Of a stretch of DNA of 20,090 nt, positions 1 to 6,821 are shown piece by piece. Position 1 is the stretch's first letter. Each line of letters starts with the position of its first letter. The DNA comes from CAZBWS01 sp964495705 (GTDB lineage: Bacteria; Pseudomonadota; Gammaproteobacteria; HTCC5015). Position numbers and translations under genes: made by a program. Location: NCBI GenBank assembly GCA_964495705.1, contig CAZBWS010000047.1, positions 1 to 20,090 of the forward strand, read 5' to 3'. Under the pieces are notes generated by a model. It saw nothing but the letters and a program-made list of their open reading frames with translations. It was not told the DNA's origin and searched no databases.

Positions 1-106
1 ATAAGTAGAGTAACGACGTTGCCTTTTATTTGAAAGCAATCAGCGGGCATGGGTGGTCCATCGAATTTGTAGGGGAGGAGACTTTACAATAAAGGGACGG
101 GGGATG

Positions 107-153
107 ATATGCGGATGGGGTAGAAACCTTTAGTTTTTGGGTTATCCGCATAT
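107..153. terminator. Inverted pair of the ATGCGGAT repeat downstream of the HEPN-like gene
   Basis: Arms 107-116 (ATATGCGGAT) and 144-153 (ATCCGCATAT) are perfectly complementary. Two G-T wobbles (117/143 and 118/142) extend the stem, and the loop is about 23 nt. The structure lies about 50 nt beyond the stop of the minus-strand gene at 203-961. Each arm holds one copy of the dispersed word ATGCGGAT(A). A transcription-ending or processing role is inferred from position only; there is no clear T-run. No ORF is convincing in 1-202. Confidence 0.35.
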
Positions 154-202
154 TATGAAAAAGCGACGGAGCTTAAGAAGTATTTTAACAGTGTAAGCTA
201 GG

Positions 203-961
203 TTAGTAGTTTAGCTCGCTCCCCATTTTTCCTATTACGTCTAAACAAACGCCAAATAGGTCTTGAGCACTGTCTATTTCATAGGTCGCTTGGGGGTGTT
301 GAGTTGGGTTCCTATATGCAGTACGAATAAGGTCTAGAGAGTTAAGCAGCATAGTAGGCGGTTTGTTGCGAGTTTTTGCTCTTAGTTGTTCAAGCATGTT
401 GTTCCACATTGGTTTTGTTAGTCTGTGTGTTTTTTTATGATGGAAGTAATAGTGCTTTAAAACAGACTCAGTGGCTCTGAGTATATGGAATGCTGATGCT
501 GTAGCCTCTCCAAATAATAGGCATTTACATGCTGACCTAATGTCGTGTTGTGCAATATCATCAAGTTTTTCAAAAACACCGTCGGCTAAAAGTTTTCTAG
601 GTGTGTTCAGAAGGTAATCGGTATTGAATCTTCTTGTGGGTAGAACATATATTTTCTTTATACTTGCTTCGGAAAATATAATTGGTTCAATTTTGGTGAA
701 TTGTTCTTGTATAGATTTTTGTAGATCTATCCCTATTGGGGTGTCATTGTTTTCCAGTAGATCCATTGACTCAGTCATTGTGCGGTATGCATCTGATCGA
801 GTGTAAGCCAGAGTGACTTCAAAGCTATTAAGCTCGAGTTGCTTTTCGAATGTATTTAAAGCTCCTAAAGTAAAATCCTTAGTATTGCTGCCTTCAATAG
901 CTCTAAATAAACGTATGACTAACCCTATTTGAACATAGCCATAACAATCTTGGTCTTTCAT
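203..961 (-). CDS. Hypothetical protein with a C-terminal HEPN-like domain
   Basis: A 252-aa protein of unknown function. I place the start at ATG 961 because AAGGAAG precedes it at good spacing; the longer TTG start at 985 lacks such a site. The C-terminal third is helical and contains an HILRATESVL-type helix, followed near the end by R217-N218-x3-H222, which fits the R-polar-x(4-6)-H signature of HEPN domains, many of them RNases in toxin-antitoxin, abortive-infection or DUF4145-like proteins. The N-terminal ~120 residues match nothing I recognise. Sampled stretches are 27-37% G+C against 58% in a metG sample, and the ORF holds no copy of the ATGCGGATA repeat common elsewhere, so recent acquisition is plausible. 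No obvious antitoxin lies next to it. RNase activity is inference only. Confidence 0.6.
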   Translation of the reverse strand: MKDQDCYGYVQIGLVIRLFRAIEGSNTKDFTLGALNTFEKQLELNSFEVTLAYTRSDAYRTMTESMDLLENNDTPIGIDLQKSIQEQFTKIEPIIFSEASIKKIYVLPTRRFNTDYLLNTPRKLLADGVFEKLDDIAQHDIRSACKCLLFGEATASAFHILRATESVLKHYYFHHKKTHRLTKPMWNNMLEQLRAKTRNKPPTMLLNSLDLIRTAYRNPTQHPQATYEIDSAQDLFGVCLDVIGKMGSELNY

Positions 962-1011
962 TTTAACTTCCTTGTTTTGTAACAATGAGCTTGTTAATAA
1001 GCTATAAAAAT

Positions 1012-3206
1012 TTACTTAACCTTCATCCCCGGCAACGCCCCATCATCAGGATTCAAAATAAACAAATCCTCACCTCCAGGCCCAGCCGCCAATACCATGC
1101 CTTCCGACATGCCAAAGCGCATCTTGCGCGGTGCTAAGTTGGCGACCATGACCGTCAGCTTGCCTTCCAAGTCCTCTGGTTGATAAGCAGACTTTATTCC
1201 CGCAAATACATTTTTAGTTTCGCCGTCTAAATCCAGAGTAAGCTGCAATAGCTTGTCCGCTTTCTTTACATGCTCGGCTTTAACGATGCGCGCAATACGC
1301 AGGTCTACTTTAGCGAAGTCATCAAAGCTGATTTCTTCCGCGATGGGGTCTTTAGCTAAGGGAGAGTTGGGATCTAGCTTTGGCGCAGTCGCTTCCTCAG
1401 CGGCTTTTAAATCTTCTTTAGATGCTTCGATCATCGCATCCAGCTTGTCTTGCTCGATACGGGTCATCAGTGGTTTGAATTTGTTCACGCCGTGGCTAAG
1501 TAGTGGAGTCTGTGCATCGTTCCATACTAGGCTATCCGCATTCAAGAAGGCTTCAGCGCCCTCGGCAACAACTGGTACTACTGGCTTTAAGTAGATCACC
1601 AGCTGGCGGAATAGGTTGATGCCGGTGGTGCAGATATCCAGTACTTCCTGCTCTTTGCCTTCTTGCTTGGCCAGTGCCCAAGGCTCGGCGTCGGCGATAA
1701 AGGTGTTGGCCGCATCGGCGAGAGCCATGATTTCACGCATGGCTTCGCGATAATTGCGAGACTCGTAGAGCTCGGCAATGCGATCTGATTTTGCTGCGGC
1801 CTGCTCGAATAGTTCAGGTGCAGCCATGGATGCGGATAGCTCGCCACCACCTAGCTTCTTCACAAAGCCTGCGCAGCGGCTGGCGATGTTGANNNNNNNN
1901 NNNNNNNNNNNNNNNNNNNNNNNNNNNNNNNNNNNNNNNNNNNNNNNNNNNNNNNNNNNNNNNNNNNNNNNNNNNNNNNNNNNNNNNNNNNNAGCTCGCC
2001 ACCACCTAGCTTCTTCACAAAGCCTGCGCAGCGGCTGGCGATGTTGACTACCTTGCCGACCATGTCGCTGTTAACCTTGAGTTTAAAGTCTTCCAAGTTC
2101 AAATCGAGATCGTCGATGCCATTGCCTAGCTTGGCGGCAAAATAGTAGCGTAAGTACTCTGGGTTAAAGTGATCTAAGTAAGTGCGCGCCTTTACAAAGG
2201 TGCCGCGAGACTTGGACATCTTTGCGCCGTTGACGGTGAGGAAGCCATGGCAGAATACGCCAGTGGGCTTTCTAAATCCTGCACCCTCTAGCATCGCAGG
2301 CCAGAACAGGGTGTGGAAGTAGGCGATGTCTTTGCCGATGAAGTGGTATAGCTCGGTGTCGGAGCCTTCGGCCCAGAATTCGTCAAAATTTAGCTTGTTA
2401 TCTTTGGCGCATAGATTTTTAAAGCTGGCCATATAGCCTACTGGCGCGTCCAACCATACATAGAAGTATTTGCCCGGTGCGTCGGGGATTTCAAAACCGA
2501 AGTAGGGTGCGTCGCGGGAGATATCCCAGTTTTGTAGGCCTGATTCAAACCACTCGTTGATCTTGTTTATGATCTCGTCTTGTACGTGGCCACCATTCAT
2601 CCACTCTTTTAAGAAGTCTTGGAAGTCACCTAGCTTAAAGAAATAGTGTTCGGACTCTTTCTTGGTCGGGGTTGCGCCGCTCACCGCAGAGCGCGCATTT
2701 TTTAGGTCTGTAGGGTCGTAAGTCGCGCCACAGCTTTCACAGGAATCACCATATTGGTCTTCCGCGCCGCACTTGGGGCAGTCGCCCTTGATAAAACGGT
2801 CGGGTAGAAACATGCCTGCTTCTGGGTCGTAGGCCTGTTCGATCGTTTTAACTTCGATGTGGCCTTTGTCGCGCAGTTGGGTGTAAATCTGTGATGATAG
2901 CTCGCGATTTTCCTCGCAGTGGGTGAGGTGATAGTTATCAAAGGCGATATTAAAGTCGCTAAAGTCTGCGCGGTGTTCTTCGCCAATATTGGCGATAAGC
3001 TCTTCGGGGGTGATGCCATCGGCCTGAGCCTTGAGCATAATCGGCGTGCCGTGGGTGTCGTCGGCGCAAACGTAGTAGCACTCGTTGCCGCGCATGCGCT
3101 GAAAGCGTGTCCAGATATCCGTTTGAATATATTCGACCATGTGACCAAGGTGAATGGAGCCATTGGCGTAGGGAAGGGCGGAAGTAGCGAGGATTTTACG
3201 GGACAT
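1012..3206 (-). CDS. metG: Methionyl-tRNA synthetase (interrupted by an assembly gap)
   Basis: Charges tRNA-Met with methionine, ATP-dependent, cytosolic. Class I signatures are clear: HLGH at residues 19-22, KMSKS at 329-333, and a zinc knuckle C143-x2-C146-x9-C156-x2-C159. The last ~105 residues form the Trbp111-like tRNA-binding/dimerisation domain (VDLRIARIVKAE). The reading frame is broken only by 100 Ns at 1893-1992, flanked by two identical 55-bp copies. Deleting one copy plus the Ns (155 bases) restores one continuous frame of 679 aa, close to the 677 aa of E. coli MetG, so the gene is almost certainly intact. Start ATG 3206. It is transcribed divergently from mrp, the same arrangement as in Pseudomonas. 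Two copies of the ATGCGGATA repeat lie inside (1533 and 1830). Confidence 0.96.
1533..1541 (-). repeat. ATGCGGATA motif copy in metG
   Basis: Exact 9-mer, sense to metG, coding Asn-Ala-Asp; followed by GCCT, so it keeps CT at +3/+4. Confidence 0.8.
1830..1838 (+). repeat. ATGCGGATA motif copy in metG
   Basis: Exact 9-mer, antisense to metG, in codons for Ser-Ala-Ser-Met; ends at the 55-bp contig-end overlap. Confidence 0.8.
1838..1892. repeat. 55-bp direct repeat flanking the N gap, copy 1
   Basis: Identical over 55 bases to 1993-2047, immediately left of the Ns. Most likely a contig-end overlap left unmerged by the scaffolder, not a biological duplication, because removing one copy restores metG. 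Confidence 0.9.
1893..1992. other. Scaffold gap of exactly 100 Ns
   Basis: A round run of 100 Ns, the conventional placeholder for unknown distance. The real gap length is probably zero or negative, because both contig ends carry the same 55 bases and metG is complete without it. Confidence 0.97.
1993..2047. repeat. 55-bp direct repeat flanking the N gap, copy 2
   Basis: Identical to 1838-1892, immediately right of the Ns; the second end of the presumed contig overlap. Confidence 0.9.
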
Positions 3207-3227
3207 GGTTAGCCTTTAGCTTGATAA

Positions 3228-4172
3228 ATGAATCAGGCTGGAGATTTTATACTGTTTCACAAACGAGTGCGTGGGATAATGGATAAAAATCACGGGATAT
3301 ACATTTTGTTTGCTTCAACTTCAATAAAACGCCATCAGGTGCAAAATGGTCAAACAGGCCATAAAAACATTAAAAACATCATTGCTGTGGGTTCGGGCAA
3401 AGGTGGCGTGGGTAAGTCTACAACATCGGTCAATTTGGCCGTGGCTTTGGCGCAAATGGGCGTGCAAGTGGGGGTGTTGGATGCAGATATCTATGGCCCG
3501 AGCATGGCGATGATGTTGGGTGTGGACCAGCGCCCTGAGTCACTGGACGGCAATACCATGCAGCCCTTAAAGGCACATGGCGTGTACTTTAATACCATGG
3601 CGGTATTGGTCGACCAAGATGAGCCGATGATTTGGCGCGGACCGATGGTGAGTCGTGCCTTGGTGCAACTGCTGGAAGAAACCAACTGGCCTGAACTGGA
3701 TATTATGATTGTTGATTTACCACCAGGCACGGGGGATATCCAATTAACATTATCCCAGAAAATCCCTGTTTCTGGGGCTGTGGTCGTTACGACGCCACAG
3801 GATATTGCTTTATTAGACGCTCGACGCGCGGTGAAGATGTTTGAAAAAACCGGTATTCACATGCTCGGTGTTGTCGAGAATATGAGCACGCATGTGTGTT
3901 CAAATTGCGGGCATGAAGAAGCTATTTTTGGCCAAGGTGGCGCAAAGCAAATGGTAGAAGACTTTGGTACTCCACTATTAGGCAGTTTACCCCTGGATAT
4001 GCGGATACGCTCCCAGAGTGACGTGGGTGTACCGGTAGTACTCGACCAGTCGAATAGTGATATTGCGCAAGCCTATATAGATGCAGCTAAACAGTTGCTG
4101 AAGGCCTTGTCGCAGCAGACCAAGGATTTCAGTGCCAGCTTTGGCGCTATAACAGTCCAATTTCCAACATAA
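3228..4172 (+). CDS. mrp: Mrp/ApbC-type P-loop Fe-S cluster carrier ATPase
   Basis: Cytosolic MinD/ParA-superfamily ATPase that binds and passes on Fe-S clusters. Visible motifs: deviant Walker A GKGGVGKS at residues 57-64, DLPPGTGD Walker-B region, and the paired cysteines C224-S-N-C227 that bind a bridging 4Fe-4S cluster between subunits. Only ~55 residues precede the P-loop, so the N-terminal MIP18-like (DUF59) domain of long Mrp proteins is absent. The 5' end is uncertain: ATG 3228 gives 314 aa but leaves only 21 bases to the divergent metG start. The in-frame ATG at 3279 (297 aa) sits behind a weak GGGA and a TATACT (3248-3253) that could be a -10 box, and I favour it. The gene ends just before a strong hairpin terminator. 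Order metG-mrp is as in Pseudomonas. Confidence 0.93.
   Translation: MNQAGDFILFHKRVRGIMDKNHGIYILFASTSIKRHQVQNGQTGHKNIKNIIAVGSGKGGVGKSTTSVNLAVALAQMGVQVGVLDADIYGPSMAMMLGVDQRPESLDGNTMQPLKAHGVYFNTMAVLVDQDEPMIWRGPMVSRALVQLLEETNWPELDIMIVDLPPGTGDIQLTLSQKIPVSGAVVVTTPQDIALLDARRAVKMFEKTGIHMLGVVENMSTHVCSNCGHEEAIFGQGGAKQMVEDFGTPLLGSLPLDMRIRSQSDVGVPVVLDQSNSDIAQAYIDAAKQLLKALSQQTKDFSASFGAITVQFPT
3999..4007 (+). repeat. ATGCGGATA motif copy in mrp
   Basis: Exact 9-mer, sense, in frame as Met-Arg-Ile; followed by CGCT, matching the extended NGCT. Confidence 0.8.
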
Positions 4173-4198
4173 AAAAGCCCCAGAGTATGGGGCTTTTT
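4172..4198. terminator. Bidirectional rho-independent terminator between mrp and kbp
   Basis: Perfect stem AAAAAGCCCC (4172-4181) with GGGGCTTTTT (4189-4198) and a 7-nt loop, giving a GC core followed by a T-run on both strands. It serves convergent mrp (stop at 4172) and the Kbp-like gene (stop at 4218). Confidence 0.88.
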
Positions 4199-4217
4199 CA
4201 GTGATCTTTAGATTGTA

Positions 4218-4679
4218 TTACTTAGGGATGCGGATTTTCTGCCCAGGGAAAATTTTATCGGGGTCTTGAATGACTTCACGGTTGGCTTCGAAAATTTCAG
4301 GGTATCGTGATGCATTGCCTAAAAATTGCTTCGCTATACCACCTAGCGTATCACCGCTCTCGATAACGTAATAGGTGTCTTCGGCTTTCTCTATCTGCTG
4401 AATAACTTCGGTGGCTTTGACCATTATCTCCATTTCGTCAGCTTTTACTTGCTTGATACCCAGTACATTGCCGGCCATAAGAACGACTTTTTCGAATGAA
4501 CTTTGTGTTGCTGCTTTGCCGCATAAAGTACAAACGCCGTCGTCAACATCGACCTCTAGATCTGTAACGCCCGGGTTGTCCTTCTCAATCATTTCTTTGA
4601 TTGCGTCTTCAGCGCGGCCATCTTCGCCCATATCAAATAGTTTGCGCCCAATACTGCTGCCAAAATCAAAAAATCCCAT
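4218..4679 (-). CDS. kbp: BON-LysM protein, Kbp/YgaU family potassium-binding protein
   Basis: A 153-aa protein with the layout of E. coli Kbp (YgaU, 149 aa), a cytoplasmic potassium-binding/sensing protein. It opens with a short amphipathic start (MGFFDFGSSIG), then a BON domain (about 23-88) and a LysM domain (about 103-152, YYVIESGDTL through PGQKIRIPK). There is no signal peptide, consistent with a cytoplasmic protein despite the LysM domain. I chose ATG 4679 because AGGAA lies 8 bases upstream and the protein then begins like Kbp; an upstream extension to 4763 has no family support. C50 and C53 sit in the BON domain, unlike what I remember of E. coli Kbp. A copy of ATGCGGAT lies in the codons for the last residues (4228). 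Potassium binding is inferred from family membership. Confidence 0.85.
   Translation of the reverse strand: MGFFDFGSSIGRKLFDMGEDGRAEDAIKEMIEKDNPGVTDLEVDVDDGVCTLCGKAATQSSFEKVVLMAGNVLGIKQVKADEMEIMVKATEVIQQIEKAEDTYYVIESGDTLGGIAKQFLGNASRYPEIFEANREVIQDPDKIFPGQKIRIPK
4228..4235 (+). repeat. ATGCGGAT motif copy in kbp
   Basis: Eight-base core followed by T in place of A; antisense, in the codons for the terminal Ile-Arg-Ile-Pro. Confidence 0.65.
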
Positions 4680-4794
4680 TCTGTTTTTCCTATTGTTGTG
4701 ATTTAGTATGAGTCTGTAGGCTAGATTCTGACGTGCAATAAAGCAAGATATGAAATGTGACATTTTGAAAATGTTTGTTCATAGCTTGGCGGGC

Positions 4795-4823
4795 TTGGCG
4801 TTCAACAGTGCATGGCTTATAGT
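4795..4823 (+). promoter_or_regulatory. Predicted sigma-70 promoter of dcd
   Basis: TTGGCG (4795-4800), 17-bp spacer, TATAGT (4818-4823), about 50 bases upstream of the dcd start and in the divergent kbp-dcd intergenic region. Both boxes differ from consensus, but spacing is ideal. Confidence 0.5.
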
Positions 4824-4872
4824 TCTGGCTTGAAATTTAAGGGGCAATACGCCCTCACTCATTAGGAATGTT

Positions 4873-5460
4873 ATGCGATTATCAGATCAACACATTATTG
4901 AAGCCATGGACCAAGGTCGAATTGCCGTTGAGCCGCGCCCAGCGGATGACAGTATTAGTGGCGTGAGTGTGGATTTACGTTTGGGTGATCGGCTGCGAGT
5001 ATTTAGCTCTCACACCACGCCACATATCGACCTCAGTGGCACGCGGGAAGAAATGAATCACGCTATCGACAAAGTCATGAGCGATGAAATTGTGATTGCT
5101 GACGACGAGGCGTTCTTCTTGCACCCCGGAGAACTGGCTTTAGGGGTTACGCTTGAATCGGTTACCTTGCCTGATGATATCGTTGGTTGGTTAGATGGGC
5201 GTTCTAGCCTAGGGCGCTTAGGGCTAATGGTACATGTTACCGCCCATCGTATTGACCCAGGCTGGAGCGGAAATATTGTGCTGGAGTTTTTTAACTCGGG
5301 TAAGTTGCCGCTGGCTTTGCGCCCAGGTATGTCGATTGGTGCGATTAGCTTTGAAACCATGAGTGGTCCAGCGTTGCGCCCTTATCGTAAGCGCAGGGAT
5401 GCCAAGTATCGCGATCAAAGCGGGCCGGTGGCGAGTCGGATATCGGACGAGAATAGCTAA
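4873..5460 (+). CDS. dcd: dCTP deaminase
   Basis: Deaminates dCTP to dUTP, the main source of dUMP for thymidylate synthesis in gammaproteobacteria; cytosolic homotrimer. The 195-aa sequence aligns without gaps to E. coli Dcd (193 aa) through at least the first 140 residues, including GWLDGRSSLGRLGL (catalytic arginine and serine region), HRIDPGWSG, and IVLEF with the general-base glutamate at about 138. AGGA precedes ATG 4873. A predicted promoter lies at 4795-4823. It follows metG-mrp as in Pseudomonas, though here a kbp-like gene is inserted. Downstream, a perfect palindrome (5479-5511) separates it from the convergent HAD gene. Confidence 0.97.
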   Translation: MRLSDQHIIEAMDQGRIAVEPRPADDSISGVSVDLRLGDRLRVFSSHTTPHIDLSGTREEMNHAIDKVMSDEIVIADDEAFFLHPGELALGVTLESVTLPDDIVGWLDGRSSLGRLGLMVHVTAHRIDPGWSGNIVLEFFNSGKLPLALRPGMSIGAISFETMSGPALRPYRKRRDAKYRDQSGPVASRISDENS

Positions 5461-5478
5461 ACAAAAAAGCGCATTTTT

Positions 5479-5511
5479 TATGCGGATAGGCTCAAAGAGC
5501 CTATCCGCATA
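5479..5511. terminator. Perfect hairpin built from two inverted ATGCGGATA copies
   Basis: Arms TATGCGGATAGGCTC (5479-5493) and its exact complement (5497-5511) with a 3-nt AAA loop give a 15-bp stem. It lies between the stop codons of convergent dcd (5460) and the HAD gene (5516). There is no T-run directly after either arm, so it is not a textbook intrinsic terminator. Its position and its construction from inverted copies of a dispersed word resemble the uptake-sequence terminators of Neisseria and Haemophilus. Confidence 0.65.
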
Positions 5512-5515
5512 GGTC

Positions 5516-6169
5516 TTAACGTAGACTAATAACTGGCCAGCCCTTGTCCTTGGCATATTGCTCCAGCTCTGGATCAGCATCGACCGCAAAGGGGAATTCC
5601 ACTTTGTCTAGCAGCGGAATATCATTTTGTGAGTCGCTGTAGAAATAGCTGCCTTCTAAGCTGTAATTATTCTCTTTTAGCCATTCGTTGAGGAGTATGA
5701 CTTTGCCTCCTTGGAAGGCGGGTGTGCCCGAAACTTTCCCCGTATATTGCCCATCTATCATTTCAGGTACAGTGCCGATCAAGTGGTCTACCTCAAGTTG
5801 CTCCCCAATGGGCTGGGTAATAAAGGTATTAGTTGCGGTGATAATAAGCAGGTAATCGCCCTGTTGACGGTGCTTCTCGAGTAATTCTAGGCCCTTAGGG
5901 AGGATCATCGGCTCGATGATTTCCTGCATGAACTCTTTGTGTAGCTCCTGCATGGAGCCTAGGTCATTGTCTTTTAATGATTTTAAGGCAAACTCTAAAA
6001 AGGCTTGGATATCCAAGCTGCCATTCTCGTAGTCCTCGTAAAATTGGGTATTGATACGTGTATATTCTTCGGCGTCTACAATACCTTTACGGCATAGGAA
6101 CTGGCCCCAGCTATAGTCTGAATCGCCACCGAGTAGAGTGTTGTCTAGGTCAAAAATTGCTAGGGCCAC
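5516..6169 (-). CDS. HAD-IB family phosphatase (SerB-like), PA0335-type
   Basis: A 217-aa phosphatase. HAD motifs in order: D7-L-D9-N-T (nucleophile and acid/base aspartates), LLIITAT (motif II threonine), FQGGK lysine (motif III) and SDSQNDIPLL (motif IV, magnesium-binding). The cap region after motif I fits subfamily IB. I choose GTG 6169 because GGAG sits 7 bases upstream and the protein then starts at the usual VALAIFDLDNTLL; a GTG at 6220 would add 17 atypical residues. It is divergent from rppH-ptsP, matching PA0335-PA0336-PA0337 of Pseudomonas aeruginosa. From memory, PA0335 has been reported as a histidinol-phosphate phosphatase, so a role in histidine synthesis is plausible. Phosphoserine phosphatase activity is the main alternative. 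Confidence 0.85.
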   Translation of the reverse strand: MALAIFDLDNTLLGGDSDYSWGQFLCRKGIVDAEEYTRINTQFYEDYENGSLDIQAFLEFALKSLKDNDLGSMQELHKEFMQEIIEPMILPKGLELLEKHRQQGDYLLIITATNTFITQPIGEQLEVDHLIGTVPEMIDGQYTGKVSGTPAFQGGKVILLNEWLKENNYSLEGSYFYSDSQNDIPLLDKVEFPFAVDADPELEQYAKDKGWPVISLR

Positions 6170-6203
6170 CGTCTTGCTCCAATAATATCCAAATAAGGTT
6201 TGT

Positions 6204-6230
6204 ATAAACTGGTCAAACACGCCAGTTTAT
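6204..6230. promoter_or_regulatory. Operator-like dyad between the HAD gene and rppH
   Basis: ATAAACTGG (6204-6212) and CCAGTTTAT (6222-6230) are perfect inverted repeats with a 9-nt spacer. The centres of the arms are 18 bp apart, near two helical turns, as for a dimeric repressor site. It lies 35 bp upstream of the HAD start and about 110 bp upstream of rppH. The regulator is unknown. Confidence 0.35.
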
Positions 6231-6296
6231 GGAAGAATCGACATTATATCAGCAGGGGAGCTGAGATGCTTTTTTCCTGCAAAAACAATAACAAAG

Positions 6297-6324
6297 GGGT
6301 GCTTGCGGTTAGAGCAAGACACCC
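6297..6324 (+). promoter_or_regulatory. Hairpin in the leader just upstream of rppH
   Basis: GGGTGCTTGC (6297-6306) pairs with 6314-6324 (GCAAG, one bulged A at 6319, CACCC); loop 7 nt. The stem ends about 6 bases before the AAGAGG ribosome-binding site of rppH and has no following T-run, so a 5'-UTR structure is likelier than a terminator. Confidence 0.4.
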
Positions 6325-6339
6325 GGTAAGAGGCAAATA

Positions 6340-6819
6340 GTGATTGATTCTGAAGGGTATCGCGCCAATGTGGCGGTGGTACTCATAAATGACGAGAAGC
6401 AGGTATTCTGGTGTCGACGTATTGGCCAGGATGCTTGGCAGTTCCCTCAGGGTGGGGTGAACGAAGATGAAACCCCAGAAGAGGCGATGTTCCGCGAGCT
6501 GCGTGAGGAGACTGGCTTGCTGCCTCATCACGTGGATGTGCTGGGCAGGACCAGAGACTGGCTAAAGTATAATCTGCCTGAGCATTTAGTACGCCGCCAT
6601 TCCAAGCCTATTTGTGTAGGCCAGAAGCAGGTGTGGTTTTTATTGCAGTTTCGCGGCACTGAAAAGGATGTTGATTTGAGCAGCTATGGAGACCGCCCCG
6701 AATTTGATGATTGGAGCTGGGTGGATTACGAGTTGCCAGCCAAGCAGGTAGTAGATTTTAAACAAGACGTCTATCAGCGCGCGATGCAAGAGCTGAAACA
6801 CCTTCTGGGGTCCTGCTAA
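6340..6819 (+). CDS. rppH: RNA pyrophosphohydrolase
   Basis: Nudix hydrolase that removes pyrophosphate from 5'-triphosphate mRNA ends, opening them to RNase E decay; cytosolic. The 159-aa protein starts with IDSEGYRANV, the conserved RppH opening, and carries a full Nudix box: G38-x5-E44-x7-R52-E53-L-x-E56-E57-x-G59-L60, numbered as in E. coli. WQFPQGG and the W-YxLP segments (DWLKYNLPEHL) are also typical. Start is GTG 6340 with AAGAGG 7 bases upstream. Only 2 bases separate its stop from ptsP, so they are co-transcribed, as in many gammaproteobacteria. A leader hairpin (6297-6324) sits close to the ribosome-binding site. Confidence 0.96.
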   Translation: MIDSEGYRANVAVVLINDEKQVFWCRRIGQDAWQFPQGGVNEDETPEEAMFRELREETGLLPHHVDVLGRTRDWLKYNLPEHLVRRHSKPICVGQKQVWFLLQFRGTEKDVDLSSYGDRPEFDDWSWVDYELPAKQVVDFKQDVYQRAMQELKHLLGSC

Positions 6820-6821
6820 CT

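Noticed and set aside
1012..3206. metG as two partial genes or a pseudogene
   Set aside because: The break is entirely explained by 100 Ns between identical 55-bp contig ends.
4838..4857. Riboswitch-like hairpin in the dcd leader (AGGG...CCCT)
   Set aside because: Only four paired bases with mismatches inside; no larger structure is apparent.
5463..5479. A-run/GCGC/T-run after dcd as a separate intrinsic terminator
   Set aside because: The GC core is only four bases and self-complementary with no loop; the adjacent 15-bp hairpin is far stronger.
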